A stretch of 64,000 nucleotides of DNA, from assembly GCA_001310415.1 (NCBI GenBank), contig BAXE01000006.1, positions 62,001 to 126,000 on the forward strand. Reading direction: 5' to 3'. Below, in pieces: positions 19,974-29,290 of this stretch. The position numbers were made by a program, and so were the translations under genes. The DNA is from Enterovibrio sp. JCM 19048 (GTDB lineage Bacteria > Pseudomonadota > Gammaproteobacteria > Enterobacterales > Vibrionaceae). Within the stretch, counting starts at the first letter, position 1. Each line of letters starts with the position of its first letter. The notes beneath the pieces were generated by a model that saw only the letters and a program-made list of their open reading frames with translations, was not told the DNA's origin and did not search any database.

Positions 19974-21190
19974 ATGGACTGGATAAACACACCGCCCCCT
20001 TACCCAGATGAATCACTTGAAAGCTATCTACTGCGATTGAGCCATCATCTTGGTTTTCCAGAGTATGCTGACTTCGCAGAAGAAATTTGGGCACTACTTG
20101 TTGAAAGTACACCTGATGCTTTCGGTAGCTACCCGCTATCTCTCCAGCAAGCTAACATCTACCACGCAAAGGTCGCCAGCAAGCTGCGGGCGCAGAGTTT
20201 ATTGTTCATTGGAAGGCAAAGAGGCGTCGAGGAATCAGAGTTACTTAAACTGGCGTTGATGCATTCCAAAACCGAATTCTCCCCCAACTACAAAGCGGTA
20301 TTCCGAGACGGGGTCGATTACCCGTTTACGCTGCTTCGAAAAGATCACACACCAGTCTGCGCCAAGTGTTTAGCTGAAAGCCTTATATTCGACAGCACTG
20401 GCAGTTCCTGACGCATCAGGTATGTCACCGACACCAAGTGCGGTTAATCACCCATTGTCCTTCCTGTCACGCCCTGCTCGATTATCAATCCTCTGAGTCC
20501 ATAACCTGTTGCGAATGCGGTTTTGACCTTACAACGGCCAAAACTACCAAAGCTGAGGATGGTTTGGTAACGCTGAGCCAATGGCTACTGGGTGAGCACA
20601 TTGCCGACGAAGGGATACTTGCTTTCCCGCTGGGTATTTCTGAGCGATACGGGGTACTGCTTTGGTATACGCATCGCTATGGAGACGAGGAACACGTTGA
20701 CTTAGCCGAGTGCTTTACCTATTTCAAAGCCTGGCCTGAACCACTTTATACGGAGCTGGATCAGGCTTTGCAAAGAGCTGAAGCGGTGCGAATTCAACCT
20801 TGGTATAAAACGCCACTGTCAGTGGTGTTTGGCAATCTCGTAAAAGATGCTCGGAACCTGCCGAGTCGCGATGTCAGCCGGAACCCCATTCTTAAAGCCA
20901 TTGTTGCTTACCTTTCAACGCTCGTGAATGAGCATGCTGGTCAACAAGCAGATACCCCCTCCAATATGCTGGTCAGTTCGTTAGAGGCATCGACGCTTTT
21001 AGGCTGCACAACAGATGAAGTGAACCGCCTAAACGAGCATGGTTACCTCCAAACTGCTTTCCGACTGAAGCTGCATCAGAAAGTCGAATCTTATAAACCC
21101 ATTTACCATTTGCGTGATGTGCTGACGCTCAGGCTCACGCATATGCAATCTTCAACCGATGGTCTCAATGTTTTTTTGCCGGAGTGGTGA
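19974..21190 (+). CDS. tniQ: TniQ/TnsD-family target-selection protein (one frame break)
   Basis: TniQ binds the Cascade complex and recruits TnsC to the guide-chosen site. The N-terminal TniQ domain begins DWINTPPPYPDESLESYLLRLS. After PVCAKCLAES the frame is lost near 20390 and resumes one base back (RQHWQFLTHQVCHRHQ), giving the paired zinc-finger signature: CAKC, then HWQ...CHRH, then CPSCHALL and CCECGF. The restored length is about 405 aa, typical of the short CRISPR-associated TniQ and much shorter than TnsD. It heads the tniQ-cas8-cas7-cas6 operon; its stop lies 3 bp before the cas8 start. Confidence 0.93.
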
Positions 21191-21192
21191 GC

Positions 21193-23268
21193 ATGGAAAC
21201 GCTGCAATCTCTGTTATCTGAAGAAAACCTCAAGGCGAGAAATGCGCATATCAAAAAAGCTTTTATGCCTTATACCGCGCCGATATGCGTTGATAGCTAT
21301 GAAGAGCAAACTGCTGTGGTACTGCTCAATCTCGCTTTGTTGAACGCGAAGTGTGAGGACTATTTAGACCCAGAAACCGCAAAGCAATACCTGAAGCATG
21401 AAGACAATATTTGTCGTTCACTTAACGAGATTTCTTGGTTTCATACCCATAACCTCAAGTATCCAGATTGCAGAGTGAAAGACCAAAAAGTGCTGAGTTT
21501 ACTGCCTAGCCAATACGCAAACTTGGTGAGTAATTACACGTCTACCATTGAGTTCGGGTGGGCGCATGATAGCAAGGAGTACAAACATTGCCTTTGGCTG
21601 TTATCGAGCTTTGTCTGGCAGGGCGAAGTCACCTCCTTGCTCAATTTGATTAGAGAAAACGACCCTACCTGGATGCCGTTGCTGGCCAAACTTGGACTCA
21701 CCAAAAAGAAGGCGTCTTTGTTCAAAAAACATTGGAGAAAGCACTATCTCAATCGTCCTTTCCCGAGTCCGTTCATCCGTTTTCAAAAAGGTTGCGTTTC
21801 CCTTGGAAAGGCGAAGAACTCACTATCACGCCGGTTGTGAATCATGGTTTCCAAATGGCGTTAGAGCGCTATGTTCGCTCACCAGAGTGCAGATTTAACA
21901 CCACAACATTGTTGCTTCCTAACTCTCCATCAATAGGCGGTCTTGCCGGTGCGTTGGGTGGACATATGTGGTTGCTCAACTATCCCTTGAGTGTTCGTCC
22001 TCATTCAAAAAGAACGTTATCGTCGAGCCGAGAAAAAACACATCGTTTCTTTGACGACTTCGCCATGGTGAACAAAAAAACTGGTGACTTGCTTCGTCGG
22101 TTATCCGGAGAGTTGCCTCTTGCTACGCCAAAAAAGCAAATGCAGGTAAGGCGATATCAAATTCGGGCTCTTCGGCGTCAGATTGGTGTTTGGCTGATGC
22201 GTTAGTCGAGTTGAGAGACCACATCGAGGAAAGTGGCGAGTCGTTCGACACAGAAGATGCATTGGTGCGGGCATTCGTTTTCAATGACCTCTCTGAATTA
22301 GAAACACTGGCGTCTGGGTTAAACCAGCAGCTTCAACTGACATTGCAGGAGAGCAAGTTTGGCTGGAGATATGCTTACCATCAAAAGCTGATGCCGCTAA
22401 TAAAAAGACAGTTACGGTGGATACTCAGAAGGCTTATTCAATCACAGGATGAAACTGAAGCAACTCACGATGAGCAGTACATTTACCTTTCGAGAATGCG
22501 GGTGTTTGATGCCTCAATGATGGGCTCACCTTATCTCGCCGGATCGCCATCCTGACTGCCATTTGGGGATTTATGCATTCTTATCAGCGTCAGTTTATAG
22601 AGTTACTCGATGCCGACCAGGATTGCCTGTTTGAGAGCTTTGCGATTTTCTTTCGTAGTGAATCCCGACATTACACCGCCAAACTCACTGAGCTTTCTAA
22701 ACCCCTCCATAAAAGAAACGTTTCCCCCATCAAGCGAACAACCCTTCGCTCTGAGCATGTGGCTGATCTCGAGTTTGATATGGTGATCAAGGTGAAATCT
22801 GAAGCTCGGGTTTCAGATTATATTAAGGCACTCAAAGCCGCTCTGCCCATCAACTTTGCAGGTGGGGGCTTGTTCCCTCCAGAGCTTAATATTTCTCGGA
22901 ATTGGCTTTCTACATATCCGGATAGAACATCGCTTTTTCACCGTGTTAGCCGTTTACCGAGCAGCGGTTGTTGGCTTATACCCGCCAAGGAAAGGCCACA
23001 GACACTGCCTGAACTGGATGCTTGCCTAAGCGCCGACCCAACCCAACTTCCTTTACATTGCGGATATGCGTTTTTGGATCACCCCAAAGCGCGTTTCAAT
23101 AGCCTGACAAAGCTTCATTGCTATGCGGAGAATGTGATTGGTTTAGGGAAACGCTTAAACCCCGTTGAGGTTCGTTGGGGCAAGCAGGATAACTTCTTTC
23201 GTCTTGCCTTCTGGACACTTACAGAAAACGATGCAGCTATTCTGATTGAAAGTGTAAAGGAGGACTAA
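21193..23268 (+). CDS. cas8f/cas5f: Cas8f-Cas5f fusion of the transposon Cascade (three frame breaks)
   Basis: This is the large subunit of a type I-F3 Cascade, which recognises the PAM and the guide 5' end. The ATG at 21193 with GGAG eight bases upstream is preferred over the GTG at 21184. About 692 aa after restoring three single bases (near 21775, 22180 and 22545). The N-terminal half is the Cas8f-like helical part. The C-terminal part shows the Cas5f/Csy2-type start (SPYLAG then LTAIWGFMHSYQRQF) and ends LTENDAAILIE. The natural fusion of Cas8f and Cas5f is diagnostic of Tn7-associated I-F3 systems. Confidence 0.9.
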
Positions 23269-23270
23269 CT

Positions 23271-24308
23271 ATGGAACGGTGTGAAAATTTATCTTATACG
23301 CGCTCACTTTCACCAGGAAAAGCCTATTTCTATAGACTGGGCGAAAAAGGAGAAATGTTACCCATCGACGTGGATCAAACACGTATTCTTGGACAAAATT
23401 CCGATTTCTCAAAAGGATATAAGCCTGATTATTCCCCAAAACCGACGACAGCCAGAGATTTCGGACACGGCAACCCCCAGTTTATCGAAGCCTGCTATGT
23501 CCCCGTTGGTGCAGATGAAATCTACTGTGGATTTTCTTTGCGCGTACAAGCCAATACCTTGAAGCCAAATACCTGTTCTAACGAGTCAGCTCGCAATGTA
23601 CTTGAAGCGCTTTCCAAGCAGTACGGCAAATCAGGTGGATTTAAAGAGCTTGCTGAAAGGTATGCAAAGAACCTTCTAATGGGGACTTGGCTTTGGCGAA
23701 ACCGCGACTTTCGCAACGTTGAAATTGAAGTGAAATGCGGTGACGGTTCGGTAATTCGTGTCGATCGAGCTCAACGTCTTTCATGGTCTGGCAAGTGGCC
23801 CAAAGAGGCACAAAGTGCTTTGAAAACACTGACCAAATATATCAGTAACGGCTTAAGCGATAAGTCAGACAGTTACTATATGGATGTAAAAGCAATAATT
23901 TCTGTGGGATGGGGTGACGAACTTTACCCCAGCCAAGAGTTTTTGGATGAAAAAGTTGATGGCAAGCCTAGCAAACAACTAGCTAAAACCCTTCTTTCAG
24001 AGGGGCAGCAAACTGCTTCTTTCCATGCTCAAAAAGTCGGTGCTGCTATACAGAGCATTGATGACTGGTGGGCACCTGATGCGGATGTTGCCATACGCAT
24101 AAACGAATATGGTGCGCATCGTGAATACGGAACATCCCGTCGCCACCCGAGCACTAAACAGGATTTCTACGCACTACTTAAAGATGCAGACCTGTGGCTG
24201 GAGAAGATGTCTGATACCGACAATATTCCCGATGAAGTTCACTACCTGTTAGCGGTCATGGCCAAAGGTGGCTTGTTTAGTAACGGCCAGCCAAAGAAAA
24301 AGGGGTAG
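23271..24308 (+). CDS. cas7f: Cas7f (Csy3) Cascade backbone protein
   Basis: An intact 345-aa protein that polymerises along the guide RNA. It starts LSYTRSLSPGKAYFYRLGEKG, with the Csy3-type N terminus, and contains LLMGTWLWRNRDFRNVEIEV and SLRVQANTLKPNTCSN, familiar I-F Cas7 blocks. It begins 2 bp after the cas8 stop (TAACT then ATG) and ends 4 bp before cas6. It is the only cas gene in the window without a frame break. Confidence 0.95.
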   Translation: MERCENLSYTRSLSPGKAYFYRLGEKGEMLPIDVDQTRILGQNSDFSKGYKPDYSPKPTTARDFGHGNPQFIEACYVPVGADEIYCGFSLRVQANTLKPNTCSNESARNVLEALSKQYGKSGGFKELAERYAKNLLMGTWLWRNRDFRNVEIEVKCGDGSVIRVDRAQRLSWSGKWPKEAQSALKTLTKYISNGLSDKSDSYYMDVKAIISVGWGDELYPSQEFLDEKVDGKPSKQLAKTLLSEGQQTASFHAQKVGAAIQSIDDWWAPDADVAIRINEYGAHREYGTSRRHPSTKQDFYALLKDADLWLEKMSDTDNIPDEVHYLLAVMAKGGLFSNGQPKKKG

Positions 24309-24312
24309 TACC

Positions 24313-24914
24313 ATGAACAACCGATATTTCTTCACTATAAAGTTTCTTCCTGCTCAAGCAGACTGCGCTCTCCTTGCTGGGCGATGCATTAAGACTCTGC
24401 ACGGCTTTATGGCAGTCAATGAAGCTGCGGCAAACAAAGTTGGTATCTGTTTCCCCAAGTGGAATGACAGAAACATCGGGAGTGCAATCGGGTTCGTCTG
24501 CCACGGTGAAACGACGCTAACAGGACTCTCCTATCAACCTACTTTACGTTGATGCGTTCAGAAGGATTGTTCGAGATCTCGCCAGTAAAAACGGTTCCCG
24601 AAGCAGCGCCAGAGGTCAGGTTTGTCAGAAACCAAACTATCGACAAGAGCTTTCCGGACTCAAAAAGACGTCGTTTAAGACGCGCTGAAAAACGCGCAAT
24701 AGAAGCAGGCCGAGATTTCACCCCCGTCTCTGAAGAAGAAAGAACGTTCCTACCGTTTCACAGCATCCCCATGGGAAGCAAATCATCAGGAAAAGACTTT
24801 GCCCTTCAGGTTCAGGTTGAAGATGAGGAGGAGCCATGTGATGGTGGCTACAACATGTATGGCCTCGCCACTAACAAAATGTGGCGAGGTACCGTGCCGC
24901 TAATTGAGGTGTGA
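24313..24914 (+). CDS. cas6f: Cas6f (Csy4) CRISPR RNA endoribonuclease (one frame break)
   Basis: Cas6f cuts the CRISPR precursor below the repeat hairpin and stays bound to it. About 200 aa. The likely catalytic histidine is in CIKTLHGFM, matching His29 of Csy4 (KLHQAL); the arginine-rich helix is SKRRRLRRAEKRAIEAG; the C-terminal RAMP strand is DGGYNMYGLATNKMWRG. The frame changes by one missing base near 24535. It is followed after about 130 bp by the array it processes. Confidence 0.92.
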
Positions 24915-25043
24915 CCTTTTTCTTTGAGGATAAACTGCAGTCAAATAAAAACAGTAGGTTAAAATGGAGTCTCAAAAAAGGGTTTTTCAAGGAAAATCGG
25001 CCTAATGCCAGAAAAGACGCTGTGTCTGGGCCTATAGTTAACG

Positions 25044-25252
25044 GTGAACCGCCGTGTAGGCAGCTAAGAAAAGAACATTCCCACTGCCAAGTACTTATGT
25101 GATGTGAACCGCCGTGTAGGCAGCTAAGAAATTGGCCGAATGAGCAATGGGAGAATTGGTATGGTGAACCGCCGTGTAGGCAGCTAGGAATGTCAATCGA
25201 TCCAAAGTTATGGAAGTAGATGAATTGAACCGCCGAAAAGGCAGAGAAACAA
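25044..25252 (+). CRISPR. Short type I-F3 array: three repeats, two 32-nt spacers, one 33-nt spacer before a diverged terminal repeat
   Basis: 28-bp repeats start at 25044, 25104, 25164 and 25225. The first two are identical; the third differs at 25187 (A to G) and at its last base. The fourth begins TTGAACCGCCGAAAAGGCAG and differs in the loop and 3' handle while keeping the CCGCC/GGCAG stem. Spacers are 25072-25103, 25132-25163 and 25192-25224. The array lies downstream of cas6f, as in I-F3 elements, where the guide next to an atypical repeat usually directs insertion into the home attachment site. No adaptation genes are present. Confidence 0.93.
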
Positions 25253-25256
25253 TAAG

Positions 25257-25279
25257 ACCACCGTTTTGGTGGTTTTTTT
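25257..25279 (+). terminator. Rho-independent terminator of the CRISPR transcript
   Basis: ACCACC-GTTTT-GGTGGT followed by seven T, starting 4 bp after the last repeat. Confidence 0.85.
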
Positions 25280-25640
25280 GTTTTGGCTTCTTTTTAGTGA
25301 CATCAAGATGACTGGTTTATGCCCCCAATTCCTTCACAGAAAAATCATGGTTCTTTATTATCACTTTGCCAGTTAGCCCTACAATTTTTAATCCGAAAAA
25401 TACACACAAACAGAAGATATAGCATGCATTCTCCCGATGCCTCCGATTGTCTGGTAGCGAGATACTCCGACTAAGTTCTTCGGGCAATTTATTGCCCTTT
25501 TGGGCGAGATTTTGCTCAAGATAGAGCAGGAAATTGCTTGTTTTCTTTGGGATAGTGGGCAAGCCAAGTAAAAATCAGGCGATATATGAGGTACGATTTT
25601 GCTGTACACCTTGGTGTTTTAATATTGGATTTGCCAAGGA
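25280..25640. other. Non-coding stretch after the CRISPR array
   Basis: No gene was found. By the usual layout of I-F3 elements the transposon end distal to tnsA should be near here, but I could not identify a set of TnsB-type end repeats or a target duplication by eye. An inverted repeat GGGCAATTTATTGCCC lies at about 25483-25498. Confidence 0.4.
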
Positions 25641-27180
25641 ATGGGAAAGATTGTCAGATTGGATAGCTTATCCAGCGGGGAGGCCATCCGGATTGAAGGA
25701 AATATTTCGCGCTTTAGCGATTCAGAGCTGGAAGGAATGTTGCCGCCAGGCGCAAGCGGAATATCGCTCAAATCATCCCTAGCGCGTGGTGAACTCGTTG
25801 TACTTTGTGATACACCAGCGGTTTCTCTTTTCACGTCTTCAAATGGAAAGTTAGTCGCCAATACCAGCAATCAAATTTCTATCACTGACCAAGCATTATC
25901 CGAGGTAAAGCAACGGTTCTTGTCTAAAAAGACTAGCTTTGGTGCATCTAAACCAACGAAAACCGATGATTTTGTCTCGTTCTCAGAGGCAAATTATTCA
26001 CCAGAGCCCGTGGTAAAAGAACCGCCACCGAAACCGATACAACCAACAGTCATTTCAGACAATTTTTCAAAGCCAGCCCAAGCCAGCAAAGTCTTCGCCA
26101 AATCCTGCACGCGTCCCTATGGCGATACACAAGCGTGTGAAGAAAATCTGAAAGCCCCTAACTTTGGCGTGATGGCGGCTATGGTACCGGCTCCGTCATT
26201 AGACGCCAGCGGGCGATTGCCCCTGACAAAGATCACTGGCACCACATCACGTATGCCGCTGAACTGGTCACTCGCAGGCGAAATAGCCAAAAGCACAGCC
26301 AAACGTGCAAACTTTCTCGCCCTAGCGTTTTGGCCTGCACAACTGGGAGACGGCACTCTCTACACAGACGAAGAGCTTGCACAACTGCCGGAAGCCACCA
26401 CTCGTGTCCGTTTCCGACTCTATCAAGACGAGTACGGCAACCCGCAAGCGATAGGCATACACACCGGCGAAGGTAGCCTTACGGCGATACCGTAAAACGA
26501 ATCTCTGCAGAAGCAGTCGAAGATAGATTCGAAGCAAAAGTCGATGAAGAGATCACGCTGACTTGGTACCCAGACAACAGTGACAAGGTGCTCACCGCTG
26601 GCACCTCTTTCCCTGATACCAGCGGGCTGGAAATCAGCAACATTCAGGTACGCCCGATAGAAGACGACGGGCAGGAGCTGACTACCCTTGTCTACACCAA
26701 CCCAGAAGCCGAACACATAGACTGATCGTTACCTTTCCTGCAGACAGCGGCATACCGCCGCTTTACCTGGTGTTTAGTTCACCGAGGAATAAGCCAGGCG
26801 GCGTGACGGGACAGGGCGAAGACATTACAGGCATCTGGTTAGAAAATGCGGGTAAAGAGCTCGGCTCTCCCATCCCTTCACAAATTGCAGACAAAATGCG
26901 GGGGCGCGAATTCTCCAGCTTTGATAAATTCAGAGAAGCATTTTGGATTGAAGTGTCTAAAGACAATGAGTTAATGGCACAATTCAACAACTCAAACAAA
27001 AGGAAAATTCGTGCCGGAAGAGCGCCAATCTCACCTCAAGCTGAGCACTACGGCGAACAGAGTAGGTATGAAATACATCATATTGAAGAAATCCAACATG
27101 GCGGAGAAGTCTACGACACGGATAATATGAGGGTAGTAACGCCTAAAAACCATAAGCACATTCACTATGGGAAAAACTAA
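25641..27180 (+). CDS. S-type pyocin / colicin-like HNH DNase toxin (at least two frame breaks)
   Basis: A predicted bacteriocin-type killer protein of about 513 aa after restoring frames near 26480 and 26728. Residues 1-170 are unassigned, with a Pro-rich linker (EPVVKEPPPKPIQPT). The middle matches the pyocin-S domain (MPLNWSLAGEIAK, RFRLYQDEYGNPQAIGIHTG, then IDLIVTFPADSGIPPLYLVF). The C terminus is a colicin E-type nuclease: PGGVTGQGEDITGIWL, KMRGREFSSFDKFREAFW and the HNH core YEIHHIEEIQHGGEVYDTDN...VTPKNHKHIH. An AAGGA stretch directly abuts the ATG, so the true start is unsure. Its stop overlaps the immunity start by one base. Confidence 0.82.
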
Positions 27181-27440
27181 TGATCGCGTTGAAAGATAAC
27201 TTATCCGATTACACTGAAACTGAGTTTCTATCGTACGTTGAAAAAATTTATGGTGCTGAGCTATCAGAGGAAGAAGAGGACAGATTGATTGACCACTTCA
27301 AAAAAATCGTTAAACACCCAAAAGGTTCAGATTTGGTTTTCTGGCCCGACGATTCGCAAGAAGACTCTCCAAACGGTGTTATCTCCGAACTCAAACGTTG
27401 GTATTCAGAACAAGGGTTAACCTGTTTCAAAGAGAGTTAA
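27180..27440 (+). CDS. Colicin/pyocin DNase immunity protein 1
   Basis: 86 aa, acidic. It has the fold pattern of E-group colicin immunity proteins: LSDYTETEFLSYVEKIYG, EEEEDRLIDHFKKIVKHPKGSDLVFWP and EDSPNGVISELKRWYSEQGL. The HPxGSDL(I/V)(F/Y)(Y/W)P loop is the nuclease-contacting signature. The start codon shares one base with the toxin stop, so it should neutralise that toxin. Confidence 0.9.
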   Translation: MIALKDNLSDYTETEFLSYVEKIYGAELSEEEEDRLIDHFKKIVKHPKGSDLVFWPDDSQEDSPNGVISELKRWYSEQGLTCFKES

Positions 27441-27703
27441 ATGCGAAAGACGAAGAAGATAACAGAATACACCGAAGAAGAGTTTTTAGCCCTGCTAGAG
27501 CAAATATTCGTAGAAAACGTCGCAGAAACTGACGATCTCCTTGATGAACTTATCGAGCACTTTGAAGAAATCAGTGAGCACCCTGACGCTCTGATCTCAT
27601 CTACTACCCAGAAGTAGAAGAAAACGCCACACCTGAGAATATCGTTCGTATTGTGAAGGAATGGAGAGCCTCAGAAGGCTTACCAGGCTTCAAAGACAGC
27701 TAA
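27441..27703 (+). CDS. Colicin/pyocin DNase immunity protein 2 (one frame break)
   Basis: A second immunity protein begins directly after the stop of the first. The opening is MRKTKKITEYTEEEFLALLE, then DELIEHFEEISEHPD; the frame changes near 27595 and continues as IYYPEVEENATPENIVRIVK and EWRASEGLPGFKDS. The helix order is the same as in immunity protein 1 but the sequence has diverged, so it probably protects against a different DNase (orphan or bodyguard immunity). Confidence 0.82.
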
Positions 27704-28099
27704 ATAAACGTTCTATCTAACGTGCCATGCCGATTTGTTCTGGCACGTTAATGATGCCACAAAGTGAGTTAGCGCTTCGACCATCCGACTGCTCGAATCA
27801 TCCCACAAGGTCTAAATTTTTCTCATGCATTTCATTTGTATAAATACACAGTGAGGTGAATATAGTAAAAATGAGCTGGTTTTTAGTACGGGACGCCCGT
27901 TTTCTCCCATTCAAGTTGCAACCATAAAACTCAACTCACTGATTTTAAGCTGCTATATGGTAAGCTGGCACAAGTGTACGCGGACTAATCGAGCGTCCTG
28001 GGTTTGTACTAAACGGGCAAGTTGCCCGCTAATAAGCTGTTATGTACTTGCACTGCGAATAGTTCATAGCTTTTTCGTTTTGTAGATTTTGGAGGTAAT
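27704..28099. other. Non-coding region: hairpin, LexA-like site and cassette-like border
   Basis: An inverted repeat AACGTGCCA / TGGCACGTT at about 27719-27751 may terminate the immunity transcript. A LexA-like motif TTGTATAAATACACAG lies at 27836-27851 (three mismatches to the CTGTATATATATACAG form). GTTGCAACCATAAAA at 27915-27929 resembles the outer part of Tn7-like ends. CGGGCAAGTTGCCCG at about 28014-28028 is a short palindrome before GTTATGTA at 28039-28046. No gene was seen. Confidence 0.4.
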
Positions 28100-28429
28100 G
28101 TGAACAATTGCTTAATCATTGGTATGAACGGTCACGTTGTCGCTATATGCCCTGAGAGTGGAACCGAAATCTGGCGAACAAAGCTAAGCAAAGGGCTGTT
28201 TTCATCTGCTAATGGAGCTAATGTATCAGTCCTTAATCATCAAGGTTTCATCCTCGCTGGCTGCAACGGACATCTATATGGTCTTAATGAAAGCAATGGT
28301 GAAATACTCTGGCAAAACGAACTGAGTGGCGCCGGATATGGGGATATTTCATTAAGCATGGATGGTTGTTCAATCCAATACATAGAAAAAACTGTAGTTG
28401 AAGAAAGAACTAACCATCATCGTACATAA
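28100..28429 (+). CDS. Small PQQ-type beta-propeller fragment protein
   Basis: 109 aa. It repeats the propeller blade pattern: HVVAICPESGTEIWRTKLS, then GHLYGLNESNGEILWQNELS, each an AxDxxTGxxxW-like blade as in PQQ_2 proteins. No signal peptide. The GTG start follows a perfect GGAGG by 4 bases. Two blades are too few for a closed propeller, so it must oligomerise or be a fragment. It sits between inverted 8-mers (GTTATGTA and TACATAAC), recalling an integron gene cassette. Confidence 0.65.
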   Translation: MNNCLIIGMNGHVVAICPESGTEIWRTKLSKGLFSSANGANVSVLNHQGFILAGCNGHLYGLNESNGEILWQNELSGAGYGDISLSMDGCSIQYIEKTVVEERTNHHRT

Positions 28430-28607
28430 CACAAATGAGCCCTTCTCCGGTCAATAGGCAATAGCTTCTTTTGGCTGCGCCAGCAGCCAATGCTCTCGAA
28501 CAACAAAGCCGTCTACTTCGTTTTTCCCAACCTGCAGTTATCCGAAATTAACGCTTTAGAGCAATTAGTCTAACTGATTCCTGTCCCTTTTTGAGCTAGA
28601 ACTTTAG

Positions 28608-28712
28608 ATGCAAGATGAAAGAAAATTACTTACATCTGCTTTTCAAGAAATCTCGGAGATTTATGAAAATGTCATCTTATGGTATCCAGAAATGTCAGCA
28701 TATGGTTCCTGA
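28608..28712 (+). CDS. Possible 34-aa peptide
   Basis: MQDERKLLTSAFQEISEIYE... is an amphipathic acidic helix ending in PEMSAYGS. No clear ribosome site. Kept only because composition looks protein-like; may be a gene remnant. Confidence 0.2.
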   Translation: MQDERKLLTSAFQEISEIYENVILWYPEMSAYGS

Positions 28713-28746
28713 TAATTTTTAAGTTTATGATTTTAAGGATGGTCTA

Positions 28747-28911
28747 GTGTCACCTTATCGTCCTCGCCACATCGCTCTTCTGATTCGCGGTGTAAGCCCG
28801 AAACCATTGTATACATACCCAGACAGTCTCAAAGGCAAGGCTGACTGGGTATCTTTCCGCACTCCTCTTACCGCTCTCCCCATTCATAAAAAAGTGAAGA
28901 AAAAGCATTAA
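28747..28911 (+). CDS. Possible 54-aa basic protein
   Basis: A GTG start lies 8 bases after AAGGA (28734-28738). The product is basic and Pro-rich (SPYRPRHIALLIRGVSPKPL, ending HKKVKKKH). Family unknown. The ribosome site is the main support. Confidence 0.35.
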   Translation: MSPYRPRHIALLIRGVSPKPLYTYPDSLKGKADWVSFRTPLTALPIHKKVKKKH

Positions 28912-29160
28912 TCTTTAGCTTGGATTTTCAGCCAATCATTAAGAAAGTGTGGTTGATATATCTTTTGCATTCTAGATTTTAATTATTTTACTAACGGTGT
29001 TTCAAGTCAGAAACAGTGTGGTATTCAACTAAGAATCATCTTCTATTAGTACCCAATTCATTCCGAATTAATCTTTTTGATTTTCTATTTTTTATGCAGA
29101 GTGGAATTAATTGAAGAAAATTAATTCGATTGCGCAATAACGAGTAGTGAAATTGATGGA

Positions 29161-29207
29161 ATATAAGTCTACCCAAACGACCTGCATCGTCAGGTTGCTG
29201 GGTATAT
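29161..29207. other. Long imperfect hairpin upstream of the SpvB/Rhs gene
   Basis: Arms ACCCA...CGACCTG and CAGGTTG..TGGGT surround CATCGT, extended outside by ATAT/ATAT. It lies about 85 bp before the toxin start in its leader, so it could be a terminator for upstream transcripts or a leader structure. The 370 bp upstream of it hold nothing else I can name. Confidence 0.4.
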
Positions 29208-29290
29208 TGCGCTGCTGTTCTGTCTTTTTATGTGCTATTTGCGCACCACAATAAGATTAAAAACCTATAAACCAAAGGGATGGGTTGGCT

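Noticed and set aside
25641..27180. Type VI secretion effector instead of a bacteriocin
   Set aside because: No PAAR, MIX or VgrG-like part is visible and the middle domain fits pyocin S; delivery by T6SS cannot be excluded.
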